This document shows, in pieces, positions 25,171-33,485 of a stretch of 64,000 nucleotides of DNA. The number at the start of each line of letters is the position of its first letter. Position 1 is the stretch's first letter. This DNA comes from Hymenobacter negativus (GTDB lineage: Bacteria > Bacteroidota > Bacteroidia > Cytophagales > Hymenobacteraceae). The notes below the pieces were generated by a model that did not search any database, had not been told where the DNA came from, and saw nothing but the letters and a program-made list of their open reading frames with translations. The translations under genes and the position numbers were made by a program. Where the stretch lies: assembly GCF_016056375.1 (NCBI RefSeq), contig NZ_JAEDAE010000011.1, positions 62,001 to 126,000 of the forward strand, read 5' to 3'.

Positions 25171-25391
25171 CTATTTCCCCACCGCCTCGTCCCCCTTTTG
25201 TTCCCGCCGCACCAGCTTCTCCACCGCGCCCAGCTTCTTAGTAAAATCCGTGTCGAAAGCTGCCGTGTAGTCGTCGGGCAGCAGGCCCACAAAGTCAGCC
25301 TTATCGCGTTGGTAACTGGCCTATACGAAGCGGGCCAGTGGCACCACTTTATTGAAGCGGCAGCGGAGAATGGGCGTAAACGTTTCTTTTT
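25171..25391 (-). pseudogene. Remnant of a small protein gene with internal amber stop
   Basis: Reading the minus strand in one frame gives ETFTPILRCRFNKVVPLARF, then Val, an in-frame TAG (25321-25323), then ASYQRDKADFVGLLPDDYTA and a charged helical end (KLGAVEKLVRREQKGDEAV, then GK) before a TAG at 25171. The composition is clearly protein-like on both sides of the stop, and no ATG is present at its beginning. I read it as a decayed gene, truncated at its 5' end, possibly one of a paralogous family in this genome. I do not recognise the family. Confidence 0.5.
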
Positions 25392-25556
25392 CATATGGAA
25401 GGTATGAATGAGATTAATGTGTGCCCAAGGTGCGGGTATTCAGAAATGCAATGCCTTGCGCTATCCCGCTGTTGTGGTTTGTCTGGCCTGCACCGCGAGG
25501 CAATGGGCCATGGTTTCGAGGCAGTGGGCCAACCTCCGCGCCGCCGGGCACAAAAA

Positions 25557-25579
25557 AAGCGACCCGCAGGCCGCTTTCT
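25557..25579 (-). terminator. Probable nuoN terminator
   Basis: On the minus strand AGCGGCCTGCGGGTCGCT is followed by a run of seven T (25552-25558). It is 25 bases after the nuoN stop. The remaining gap (25392-25556) holds nothing I can assign. Confidence 0.65.
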
Positions 25580-25604
25580 CCGTCAAATCAATCCGAAGTT
25601 TCGC

Positions 25605-27005
25605 TTACAAAATGCCGCTCATAAAGCCCGGCACCACGCCCAGCGCAATGCTCAGCAGCGCCAGCACCACCAGCGTCACCGTCTGGATGCCGTCTACCGG
25701 CACGGGTGTGGCACCCTCGGGAGCGGGCTGCATGTACATGGCGATAATTGGCCGCAAATAGTAATACAGGCCCACCATGCTCATGATAACCGCGAACACC
25801 ACGAGGCCGATGTAGCCCTGGCCCACGGCCGCCGCGAGCAAGAAAAACTTGCCAAAGAAGCCCCCCGTGAGCGGAATGCCGGCCAGCGAAAGCATCGCCA
25901 CCGTCATGCTGAAAGCCAGCAGCGGGTTGGTCTTGCCCAAGCCGTTGAGGCCGGAATACCGGTCTTCCTGGCGGTGCTCAGCCACCAGTTTCAGCACACC
26001 GAAAGCGGCCACCGTAGCAATAGAATAGGCCAGCGAGTAGAAGAAAATGCCGCTGGCAGCATCGCCCGTGAGGATGCCCTTGCTGGCCACGAGGCCAATG
26101 AGCAGATAGCCGGCGTGGCTTACGCTGGAGTAGGCCAGCATGCGCTTGGTGTTGGTTTGAGCCGCCGCGCCCACGTTGCCGAGCAGCAGCGTAAGGGCGC
26201 ACATGGCCTGAATGGTGGGCATCCAGAAACCCTGGGCGGCGGGCAGCGCCACCGCCAGCAGCTTGAGGAAAGCGGCAAAACCGGCCGTCTTCACCACCGT
26301 GCTCATGAAGGCGGTGAAGAAGGTGGGCGTGCCTTCGTACACGTCGGGCGTCCAGAAGTGGAACGGCGCGGCCGAGACCTTGAAGCCGATGCCGATAATC
26401 ATCATCAGAATGCCGATGTAGAGCATCGGCTGCAGGCTGGCGTTGGCGGGGCTGGCCACGGCTGCGCCCAGCTGCGAGAGGGCGAAGGTGCCCGTAGCGC
26501 CGTACAGCAGCGCAATGCCAAACAGCAGAATGCCCGTGGCAAACGCGCCCATCAGGAAGTATTTCAGGGCCGCCTCGTTGCTGCGCGAGTCGCGCTTGCT
26601 GCTGCCGGCCAGCACGTACATGCTGATGCTCAGGATTTCAATGCCCACAAACAGCATAAGGAGATGGTCGTAGCCAATCATCATGATGGCCCCTACCAGC
26701 GAGAAAAGGAGCAGCGCGTAGTATTCGGCTAGGTTGGGCTCGCCCGAGGTCACGTAGCTGCGCGAGAAGGGCAGCAGCAGAATGGTAGTCAGCAGCACAA
26801 TGCCCGTGAAGGCCACCGTGTAGTTGTCCACCACCAGCATGTGGTTGAAGTAGGGCGCGTGCGCCACGTTCCAGTCGGCGAAGTTGGCCCCGAACACGGC
26901 CAGCAGCAACAGCATGGCGCCGGGCAGCAGCACCTTGTTCGAGCGCAGAAAGCCCAGAAACAGGTTGAGGATGCCGAAGACGGAGAGGAGAATGATGGAG
27001 GTCAT
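25605..27005 (-). CDS. nuoN: NADH-quinone oxidoreductase subunit N
   Basis: A 466-residue antiporter-like membrane subunit of complex I with about 14 transmembrane helices. Signatures: GVEILSISMYVLAGSSKRD with the conserved Glu of helix 5, KYFLMGAFATGILLFG, and FKVSAAPFHFWTPDVYEGTP with the conserved Lys of helix 7. RMLAYSSVSHAGYLLIGL is the broken-helix segment. Together with NuoM and NuoL it forms the proton-pumping arm. It follows nuoM after a spacer of 160 bases that carries a palindromic element. The rest of the nuo operon is not adjacent. Confidence 0.95.
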   Translation of the reverse strand: MTSIILLSVFGILNLFLGFLRSNKVLLPGAMLLLLAVFGANFADWNVAHAPYFNHMLVVDNYTVAFTGIVLLTTILLLPFSRSYVTSGEPNLAEYYALLLFSLVGAIMMIGYDHLLMLFVGIEILSISMYVLAGSSKRDSRSNEAALKYFLMGAFATGILLFGIALLYGATGTFALSQLGAAVASPANASLQPMLYIGILMMIIGIGFKVSAAPFHFWTPDVYEGTPTFFTAFMSTVVKTAGFAAFLKLLAVALPAAQGFWMPTIQAMCALTLLLGNVGAAAQTNTKRMLAYSSVSHAGYLLIGLVASKGILTGDAASGIFFYSLAYSIATVAAFGVLKLVAEHRQEDRYSGLNGLGKTNPLLAFSMTVAMLSLAGIPLTGGFFGKFFLLAAAVGQGYIGLVVFAVIMSMVGLYYYLRPIIAMYMQPAPEGATPVPVDGIQTVTLVVLALLSIALGVVPGFMSGIL

Positions 27006-27039
27006 GGGCTTTCTGGGAGTCGGAACAACAGCTACGAAC

Positions 27040-27143
27040 TGTCATCCTGAGCTTGCGAAGGACCTTATCACGGTCGCTTCGTTGGATTACTACTTCAAAT
27101 CTATGCGAGCGTGATAAGGTCCTTCGCTACGCTCAGGATGACA
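27040..27143. repeat. Paired GTCATCCTGAGC inverted-repeat element between nuoM and nuoN
   Basis: Left arm 27040-27072 (TGTCATCCTGAGCTTGCGAA and on) and right arm 27110-27143 are complementary apart from two or three bases in the TTGCGA/GTAGCGA segment. The loop is about 37 bases. It is the same family as the gnd/zwf element. Confidence 0.88.
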
Positions 27144-27165
27144 AATCCGTCACCCCACAAAAAAA

Positions 27166-28632
27166 CTATCGGCCAACCAGCGTCAGCAGATTGGTAACGG
27201 CCGGCTCCGAGATGTGCAGGAACGTATTCGGAAACAAGCCAATCCAGAACACCAGCGCGATGAGCGGCACCAGCACCAGTAGCTCGCCGCCGGTGAGGTC
27301 GGTGATGGTTTCGGAGAAGGACGAATCGGGGCCGAGCATCACGCGCTGGAACATGCGCAGCAGGTACACGGCCGAGAAAATGATGGTGAGGCCGGCTACG
27401 GCACCTACCCAGGCATTGTACTGGTACACGCCGGCCAGCAGCAGAAATTCGCCCACGAAACCGCCCGTGAGCGGCAGCGCCACCGTGCTCAGCAGCATGA
27501 TGAGGAAGCAAACCGAGAGGACGGGCGTGCGGCGCGTGAGGCCGCCGAGGTCGGGGATGAAGCGGGTGCCGGTGCGGCGCTCGATGGCGTCGGCGATGAA
27601 GAACATGCCGACCACGTTCACGCCGTGGGCCAGCATCTGGACCACCGCGCCTTGCAGGCCGATTTGGGTGAGCGAGAACACGCCGGCCGCCATCAGGCCC
27701 ACGTGGCTGAGCGAAGAGTAGGCGATGAGGCGCTTCACATCGCGCTGGCGAATGGCGATGATAGCCCCGTAGATGATGCCGATGACGGAGAGGATGATAA
27801 CCGGCTTCTGCCACTGGCTCACGCCGAGCGGCACGACCGGAAGCAGCCAACGCATGGTGCCGTAGATGCCCATTTTCAGCATGATGCCCGAGAGCAGCAT
27901 GGTGGCGGGGGCGGGGGCTTCGGTGTAGGTGTCGGGCTGCCAGGTATGGAAGGGGAAGATGGGCATCTTCACGGCGAAGGCCGCGAAAATCAGCCAGAAC
28001 AGCCACGACTGCTCCGAGGCGCTGAGCTTCAGGTTATAGAAAGCGGTGAGCTCCGAGGAGTGCTGGGCCAGCGAGCCGGCGGCGGGGCCGGTTTGCAGAT
28101 AGAGGTACACGAAGCCGGCCAGCATCAGCAGCGAGCCGACCACGGTGTAGAGGAAGAATTTAAGGGTGACGGCAATGCGGCGCTCGCCGCCCCAGGCCCC
28201 GGCCAGCAGGTAAATCGGAATGAGAGCGACTTCCCAGAAGAAGTAGAACAGGAAGGCATCGAGCGAGACGAAAACGCCGAGCAGGCCCGTTTGCATGAAC
28301 AGCACGAGGGCGTAGAACGTGGACGGGTTGTCGTAGTCGCGCTTGAAGGCACTCAACAAAATGAGCGGCACCAGGAACGTGGTGAGCAGCACCATCAACA
28401 AACTCAGGCCATCGAGACCGATGTGGAAGTTGATGCCGGCGGAAGGAATCCAGTTGTAATTGAGGTTGAAACTGGCCGAGCCGTGGCGGGTGAAGTCGAA
28501 CGCGGCGTAGGCGGCGATGGCGAATTCGAGGAGCGAGGCCCCGAAGGCGAGGGCGCGGGCGGCGGCTCCCTTCACGACGAGCAGCAGCAGGGCGGCGGCT
28601 AAAGGGAGAAAAAGCAGTACAGCAGTCAGCAT
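27166..28632 (-). CDS. nuoM: NADH-quinone oxidoreductase subunit M
   Basis: A 488-residue antiporter-like membrane subunit of complex I, about 14 transmembrane helices. FFWEVALIPIYLLAGAWGGE holds the conserved Glu of helix 5, FAVKMPIFPFHTWQPDTYTE the Lys and proton-path residues of helix 7, and KRLIAYSSLSHVGLMAAGVF the second conserved Lys region. N-terminal hydrophobic start as expected. It is first in a two-gene nuoM-nuoN unit with its own promoter box at 28688-28695. nuoK-nuoL lie 22 kb away on the plus strand. Confidence 0.95.
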   Translation of the reverse strand: MLTAVLLFLPLAAALLLLVVKGAAARALAFGASLLEFAIAAYAAFDFTRHGSASFNLNYNWIPSAGINFHIGLDGLSLLMVLLTTFLVPLILLSAFKRDYDNPSTFYALVLFMQTGLLGVFVSLDAFLFYFFWEVALIPIYLLAGAWGGERRIAVTLKFFLYTVVGSLLMLAGFVYLYLQTGPAAGSLAQHSSELTAFYNLKLSASEQSWLFWLIFAAFAVKMPIFPFHTWQPDTYTEAPAPATMLLSGIMLKMGIYGTMRWLLPVVPLGVSQWQKPVIILSVIGIIYGAIIAIRQRDVKRLIAYSSLSHVGLMAAGVFSLTQIGLQGAVVQMLAHGVNVVGMFFIADAIERRTGTRFIPDLGGLTRRTPVLSVCFLIMLLSTVALPLTGGFVGEFLLLAGVYQYNAWVGAVAGLTIIFSAVYLLRMFQRVMLGPDSSFSETITDLTGGELLVLVPLIALVFWIGLFPNTFLHISEPAVTNLLTLVGR

Positions 28633-28687
28633 CAGCAGGCGGGTTGGGCGCGTTGCAGGGTGGGGGAACCCACCCGCAAATTGACCG

Positions 28688-28695
28688 CAAACTTA
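28688..28695 (-). promoter_or_regulatory. -7 promoter box for nuoMN
   Basis: TAAGTTTG on the minus strand, exact to TAnnTTTG, about 56 bases before the nuoM start. It indicates that nuoMN is transcribed as its own unit rather than from a distant nuo promoter. Confidence 0.55.
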
Positions 28696-28734
28696 CGCAC
28701 GGACTAGGAAGGCACCACCGTTTTTGTGCAACTT

Positions 28735-30072
28735 CTACTGTCGGGCCACTTTGCGGCTCATCAGCACGCGCCCGCTGGCATCGAGCCACTGCGCCGCGTA
28801 GAGCCCCGGAGCTAGCGCCGCGACGGAAACCGACGTCTCGGCTCCGGCCGTGGGCTGGCGCAACACTTCGCGGCCCAGGGCATCGAGTAGGCGCACGGCA
28901 GTAGCGGACCAGGCCGGCTGGCGCAGGGTGAGAGTTTCGGTGGCGGGATTAGGGAAGACGAGGAAACCGGCAGCTTCGGCGGCAGCCGCCGTGGCCGTGG
29001 GGCGGCAGGACACGGCGGCCATGATTTTCGTCCACAGCTCGGTGTCGAAGGACGATGCGGCCAGGCGACTGGCTCCGGCGGTGTTGCCCTGGCGCACCAC
29101 CACGAGGCCCAGGCTGGGCACCACGTAAATCTTCTGGTCGTTTTTGCCGAGGGCGGCAATGAGGTCGGCGGGGGCGGAGGGGATGAGCGGGCCGGGCAGC
29201 GTGATTTGGGAGCCGGGCAGCTTGTAGCTGGGCTGGCCGTTGAGCCACCAGAGGTAGCCGTAGCTGCGGTTCAGCGTCTGGCTGGGCGTGGTCATGCGGC
29301 GGAAGTAGGCCGTGTCGGTCAGGATTGGGGTGCCATTCCAGATGCCCCGGGCCAGGATGAACAGGCCGAAGCGGGCCATGCTGCGGGCTTTGCTGTAGAA
29401 TACGTCGTTGGCCCACAGGCCCGTCATGCCAATGCGCGTGCCCAGGCGCTGACTGGTGTAGGTAGTCATGTTGGCAACGCCGCTGGCTTGCACCAATACA
29501 TTTTGCAGGGTGCGGTAGGCCCCGGTGTGGTAGGCCCAGCGCGTAGCGGGCGGCGCGAGGTAGAGCAGGCAACCGGGCGTGGAGCTTTCGTTGTCGCAGG
29601 GCGTGGGCGGACTGTCGTCGAGCCCGGTGGTCATGGTGAGTTGGTGCAGCAGCTGAATCTGGCGCTGCTGCGGGCGGGTGGCGCTGGTCCAGCGGCCGAG
29701 GTATTTGGAGGTGCTGTCGGTCAGGCTCAGGAGGCCGTCCTGCCGGGCCAGGCCCACGAGCGTAGCCGTGAGCGACTTGCCCGCCGAGGCCCAGTACTAG
29801 GCCGAATCGGCGGTGTAAGTGCCGTAGTAATGCTCCACCACCAAGCGGCCATCTTTCAGTATTAATAGCGACTTGCTGCTTTTGCGGCCCGCAAATGCAA
29901 TGAGCGAATCCAGTTGTGCCTGGCACCAGCCCAGGCTGGCAGGCGTGGTGGTGGCCCAGGTGCTGCCCGTGACGGGCGGGAAGTACAGGTTGGCGGTTTG
30001 AGCTTTTGACTGATTGGCTGTCAGAAACAGGGGAAGAATCAGCAGGCTCGTTAGGAGTAAGGCGTTTCTCAT
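28735..30072 (-). pseudogene. Serine hydrolase (beta-lactamase class C fold) with T9SS sorting domain, interrupted by an in-frame amber codon
   Basis: One reading frame of 445 codons broken only by TAG at 29797-29799. Before the stop: signal peptide (MRNALLLTSLLILPLFLTAN) and the family's N-terminal strands (LLILKDGRLVVEHYYGTYTA). Directly after it: YWASAGKSLTATLVGLARQ, which contains the catalytic SxxK (Ser-Ala-Gly-Lys). Further on are a YxN-type region, GYLWWLNGQPSYKLPG, and a C-terminal type IX sorting domain (FLVFPNPATETLTLR). Related proteins usually have Trp or Tyr where the stop lies, so TGG or TAC to TAG would explain it. Without read-through the product is an inactive 91-residue fragment. 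A sequencing error is also possible. Confidence 0.8.
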
Positions 30073-30134
30073 CGGCACAAAGAACCTCAGCAGTTGGATA
30101 TTCACCTTGACTGGCTAGACTGTCCCAGGTTTAA

Positions 30135-30246
30135 GGTCGTAGCGCGCCCCGCAGGGCAACGAAGCTAACTTTGTGGTGCGCGTTCCCGAACAACAGGCGT
30201 TGTCAAGGCGCGGGGATGCGAACTACAGAGCTCACGCTACGACTTC
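30135..30246. repeat. Small inverted repeat flanking the promoter region of the VOC-GNAT gene
   Basis: GTCGTAGCG near 30135 pairs with CGCTACGAC near 30236-30244. The same CGTAGCG word recurs in the degenerate spacer repeats at 19149-19371. Weak evidence; no gene seen in this gap. Confidence 0.35.
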
Positions 30247-30257
30247 GCGCAATACCT

Positions 30258-31124
30258 ATGACAACTCCCATCCTGCGCGTGGCTCGGCCCACCGACAACC
30301 TGGCGGCCCTGCGCCGTTTCTACTGCGACGGCCTGGGCTTGCTACAAATAGGCTCCTTCACGGCCCACAATGGCTTCGATGGCCTTATGCTAGGCCACCC
30401 GCAGGCTCCGTACCACTTGGAGTTCACGCACCAGCCTAACCACGTCGTCGGCCGCGCCCCCACGGCCGACAACCTGCTCGTTTTCTACCTACCCGATGCC
30501 CAGAAGTGGCAAGCCGCCGTGCAGCGTATGGAGGCTGCTGGCTTTGCGCCGGTGCCATCGTATAACCCGTACTGGGACGCGCACGGCCGCACCTTCGAAG
30601 ACCCCGACGGCTACCGCGTGGTGCTGCAGCAAGCGTTATGGGCACCGCAAGCCGTCGCGCCGGTGATGCTGCGCGACTTCCGGCCGGGTGACCAGCCCGT
30701 TTTCCGGCAGCTTAATGAGGAATGGATTTCGCACTATTTCACGCTTGAGCCTGCCGATTTGAAAGCCCTTGACCATCCCGAGGAATACATTCTGGAGCCG
30801 GGGGGCTGCATTCTGCTGGCTGAGGTAGGCGGACAGGTAGTGGGCACCTGTGCCCTGATAAAGATGCCCGATGGCCGCAGCTACGAACTGGCCAAAATGG
30901 CCGTGTCGCCTGCCGCGCAGGGCCGGCAGATTGGGTATCTGCTGGGCCAAGCTGCTATAGAGCGGGTGCGCAACTTGGGTGGTGGCCGCGTGTATCTGGA
31001 AAGCAACGCCAAACTGGCCCCGGCGCTGGCGCTGTATCGCAAGCTCGGGTTTCAGGATTTGGCCGAGCCCAACCCCTCGCCCTACGCCCGGGCCGATGTG
31101 CAGATGGAATTGTTGTTGGACTGA
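30258..31124 (+). CDS. VOC domain - GNAT acetyltransferase fusion protein
   Basis: A 288-residue two-domain protein. Residues 1-130 are a glyoxalase/bleomycin-resistance (VOC) fold: RVARPTDNLAALRRFYCDGL, HLEFTHQP and RTFEDPDGYRVVLQ are typical of the YycE-like branch. Residues 138-288 are a GNAT N-acetyltransferase: ILLAEVGGQVVGTCALIKMP, the acetyl-CoA loop AQGRQIGYLLGQAAI (Q/RxxGxG/A variant) and ALALYRKLGF. Each half is usually a separate protein; there is no stop or frameshift between them. The substrate is unknown. It overlaps the GluQRS-like gene by one base (TGATG). ATG 30258 begins the conserved sequence. Confidence 0.85.
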   Translation: MTTPILRVARPTDNLAALRRFYCDGLGLLQIGSFTAHNGFDGLMLGHPQAPYHLEFTHQPNHVVGRAPTADNLLVFYLPDAQKWQAAVQRMEAAGFAPVPSYNPYWDAHGRTFEDPDGYRVVLQQALWAPQAVAPVMLRDFRPGDQPVFRQLNEEWISHYFTLEPADLKALDHPEEYILEPGGCILLAEVGGQVVGTCALIKMPDGRSYELAKMAVSPAAQGRQIGYLLGQAAIERVRNLGGGRVYLESNAKLAPALALYRKLGFQDLAEPNPSPYARADVQMELLLD

Positions 31125-32020
31125 TGCCCAGTTTATTGAGTGATAACACGACCGTGGTTTCGCGCCTCGCGCCCACGCCCAGCGGCTACCTGCACCTCGG
31201 CAATGCCGTCAACTTCGTGCTCACTTGGCTGCTCACGCGGCGGGCGGGCGGCACGCTGCACCTGCGCATCGACGACCTCGACCGCGCCCGCCTGCGCCCG
31301 GCTTATCTGGATAACATTTTCCGCGTCATCGACTGGTTGGGCATCGACTACGACCACGGCCCCAGCGGCCCCGATGACTTTCTGCGGCACCATTCGCAGC
31401 TGCTGCACCTGCCCGAATACAATCGCGTGTTGCGCCGCCTGGCCCAACAGCCGGGCCTGGTGCAGGCCAGCCAGCGCACCCGCACTGGCGGCACCGAGGC
31501 TGCGGTAGCCCTCGAAACTCTGGGCGCGGCCTGGCGGGCGCACGTGCCGGCCGGTACCGAAATAGCTCTTCCCGATGCCTGGCAGGGCGAAACCAGCGTA
31601 CCGCTCGGCGCGCTGATGCCCGACTTTGTGATTCGGAAAAAAGACGGCGTGGCCGCGTATCAGGTCGCGTCGGTAGTGGATGATTTGCGCCTCGGCACCA
31701 ACCTTATTGTGCGCGGACTGGACTTGCAGGCCAGCACGGCCGCGCAGCTTTGGCTAGCCGGCCAGCTCTCCGAAACGGCAGTATTCAATGCGGAGCGGGT
31801 GCAGTTTTTCCACCACCCGCTGCTGACTGATGCCGCCGGCCAGAAACTCTCCAAGTCACAGCAGCTGCCGACTGATGCGGGTGTTATGGCGCGGGAGCAG
31901 GGAAAGCAGGCCGTGTTTCAGGCAGTAGCAGAGTTGCTGGAGCTACCATCCGGCGCTGCAGAATCGTTAGAGATGCTGCAAAAAGGCGTAGAGACGCAAC
32001 AGTTTGCGTCTCCTCGTTGA
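31124..32020 (+). CDS. gluQ: Glutamyl-Q tRNA(Asp) synthetase-like protein
   Basis: A 298-residue class I aminoacyl-tRNA-synthetase-like protein lacking an anticodon-binding domain, as in GluQRS, which glutamylates queuosine of tRNA(Asp). HIGH-type motif: APTPSGYLHLGNAVNF (about residue 17). KMSKS-type motif: GQKLSKSQQLP (about 247). IDDLDRARLRPAYLDNI matches the glutamate-binding region. The Cys pair that binds zinc in many GluQRS proteins is missing (VQASQRTRTGG in that place), so the zinc site is lost. The last dozen residues (KGVETQQFASPR) are translated from a repeat element, and the stop codon lies inside it. Translationally coupled to the VOC-GNAT gene. Confidence 0.83.
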   Translation: MPSLLSDNTTVVSRLAPTPSGYLHLGNAVNFVLTWLLTRRAGGTLHLRIDDLDRARLRPAYLDNIFRVIDWLGIDYDHGPSGPDDFLRHHSQLLHLPEYNRVLRRLAQQPGLVQASQRTRTGGTEAAVALETLGAAWRAHVPAGTEIALPDAWQGETSVPLGALMPDFVIRKKDGVAAYQVASVVDDLRLGTNLIVRGLDLQASTAAQLWLAGQLSETAVFNAERVQFFHHPLLTDAAGQKLSKSQQLPTDAGVMAREQGKQAVFQAVAELLELPSGAAESLEMLQKGVETQQFASPR

Positions 32021-32089
32021 ACGATGACACGACGGACGTTGCAGTCGCAAGTCGTTCAACGACGAGGCGCAAACTGTTGCGTCTCTACC
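31988..32089. repeat. Inverted-repeat element overlapping the ends of two convergent genes
   Basis: Arms of 37 bases, starting GTAGAGACGCAACAGTTTGC (31988-32024) and complementary at 32053-32089, of the GAGACGCAA class. The gluQ-like stop (TGA 32018-32020) lies in the left arm and the endonuclease V stop (32085-32087) in the right arm. Confidence 0.88.
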
Positions 32090-32774
32090 GCACTTCCTTC
32101 TTGAACTGCTCGGCCCAGTGGTCGGCCAGGCGCGTGGGTTCCGGCAGCTTGTAGCCGCGCAGGCAGGCCAGGGTGAGGCGCGTGGCGGTGGCCTGGTCGC
32201 AGCGGTGGCCGGGGCTCACGAACAACGGCAGCACCTTGTCCTTGCTGCGAATAACCTCGCCGATGAGCTCGCCGGATTTGGCATCGATTAGCTCCGAAAT
32301 GCTACCGCGCTCGGGGCCAGGCTCCTGAAAAACGCCCGTCAGCTTCTGCTTGGCTACGCCGAAGGTGGGCATATCGAGCAGCACGCCCAGGTGCGCGGCA
32401 ATGCCCATGCGGCGCGGGTGCGCAATGCCGTGGCCGTCGACCATGATGACGTCGGGCTTGTTTTCGAGCTTGGCGAAGGCGTGAATCACATTCGGCGCTT
32501 CGCGGAAAGAGAGGAAGCCGGGCACGTAAGGCATGTCCACGGGACCGTAGTTGTACACTTTTTCGACCAGCTCCAGCGAAGGAAATTTCAGCACCACGAA
32601 CACCGATAGAATGGTGTCGGGCGTAGGAAACGAGGAGTCGCAGCCGGCAATCAGGCGTGGCTCCCCGGCCAACGGTTCGGCACGCACGCGTTGGCGCATT
32701 TCGTGTTGCTGCTCGGTGAGGCTTTTGACAAGGGCCGGGTCGGGTGGGGGGCCGGGCGGGCGGTAGTAGGCCAT
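32085..32774 (-). CDS. nfi: Deoxyribonuclease V (endonuclease V)
   Basis: A 229-residue repair nuclease that cuts the second phosphodiester 3' to deoxyinosine. Catalytic metal ligands are visible: Asp46 (IAGCDSS), Glu92 (FLSFREAP) and Asp113 (MVDGHGIAHPRR); the wedge region is YVPGFLSFRE. The protein is full length. It ends with KKEVR and its TAG stop lies in a repeat arm shared with the facing gluQ-like gene. ATG 32774 is the start. It is a single gene. Confidence 0.94.
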   Translation of the reverse strand: MAYYRPPGPPPDPALVKSLTEQQHEMRQRVRAEPLAGEPRLIAGCDSSFPTPDTILSVFVVLKFPSLELVEKVYNYGPVDMPYVPGFLSFREAPNVIHAFAKLENKPDVIMVDGHGIAHPRRMGIAAHLGVLLDMPTFGVAKQKLTGVFQEPGPERGSISELIDAKSGELIGEVIRSKDKVLPLFVSPGHRCDQATATRLTLACLRGYKLPEPTRLADHWAEQFKKEVR

Positions 32775-32906
32775 TTGCGAAGGGTTATGAGCTTAGTGTT
32801 GAGGGTTGGGTGCCGTAAATGCGGGCTGCTTAGGCTTTGGATAGCTCAGCAGTAGCATCCTACGGCGGCGTGGGGCGTATGAGGGGCATACGTTTCTTCG
32901 TCGGCC
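32775..32906. other. Intergenic, divergent promoter space
   Basis: The 132-base gap between the divergent nfi and 32907 genes. I see no gene, no hairpin and no clear TAnnTTTG box; it must contain two promoters. Confidence 0.4.
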
Positions 32907-33485
32907 ATGTCTGATTCCACTTCCGAACAACCCGCCTCCACCGGCTCCGGCCCACTGCTGGAGCGCCGCTATTTTATTGACGTGCAGCGCGCCCGTAAGT
33001 CCCCAGCCCAGCTTATGGCTGAGGTGCAGGCCGACGTACCTCGCTTCTCGCCCGATGCGCTGGCCAATTTCAAGAAGAAGGAGGGCGACGACAGTGCGCT
33101 AAAGGTTGGCGACGAGTTCAGCATCACCATTCTGGGGCCGTGGGACGGTTGCGTGCGCGTTACCGAAGTTAGCGCCACGTCCTTCGAGTTCATCACCCTG
33201 GAAGGCCACCCCGAGGCCGGCCGCATTCGCTTCGAAACGCATTACCTGGACGAGTCGCCGGACGTGTTGCGGTTCGAAATCCGCTCCTCGGCTCGCTCGC
33301 GCGATGGGCTGGTGGCCTTTGCCTACGACACGCTGGGCGGCGGCAAGCTGCTGCAGGAGGCTACCTGGACGGAGTTTTGCCGGCGCGTGGCGGCGGCCAG
33401 TGGCGGTGAGGCGCTGCACGACGTAGTAGTCGAAACTTTCCGGCACGACGAGGCCGGCCACGTTCAGCACACCCGCCATGAGTAA
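32907..33485 (+). CDS. Uncharacterised protein, probable SRPBCC/DUF1990-like fold
   Basis: A 192-residue soluble protein with no signal peptide. The first 25 residues are Ser/Thr/Glu-rich and probably disordered. The core (about 25-170) alternates strands such as LKVGDEFSITILGPWDGCVR, SFEFITLEGHPEAGRIRFET and DVLRFEIRSSARSRDGLV, in the style of START-like lipid or ligand-binding folds. It overlaps the next gene by eight bases, so both are probably made together; that gene has a DUF1990-type core. I do not recognise a specific family for this one. Confidence 0.7.
   Translation: MSDSTSEQPASTGSGPLLERRYFIDVQRARKSPAQLMAEVQADVPRFSPDALANFKKKEGDDSALKVGDEFSITILGPWDGCVRVTEVSATSFEFITLEGHPEAGRIRFETHYLDESPDVLRFEIRSSARSRDGLVAFAYDTLGGGKLLQEATWTEFCRRVAAASGGEALHDVVVETFRHDEAGHVQHTRHE

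Noticed and set aside
25395..26732. Long plus-strand reading frame with a CPRCGY zinc-ribbon-like start
   Set aside because: It is the complement of nuoN for nearly all its length; composition (His/Gln/Arg-rich) is that of an antisense shadow.
27625..28602. Plus-strand frame opposite nuoM
   Set aside because: Antisense shadow of a clear complex I subunit; no domain.
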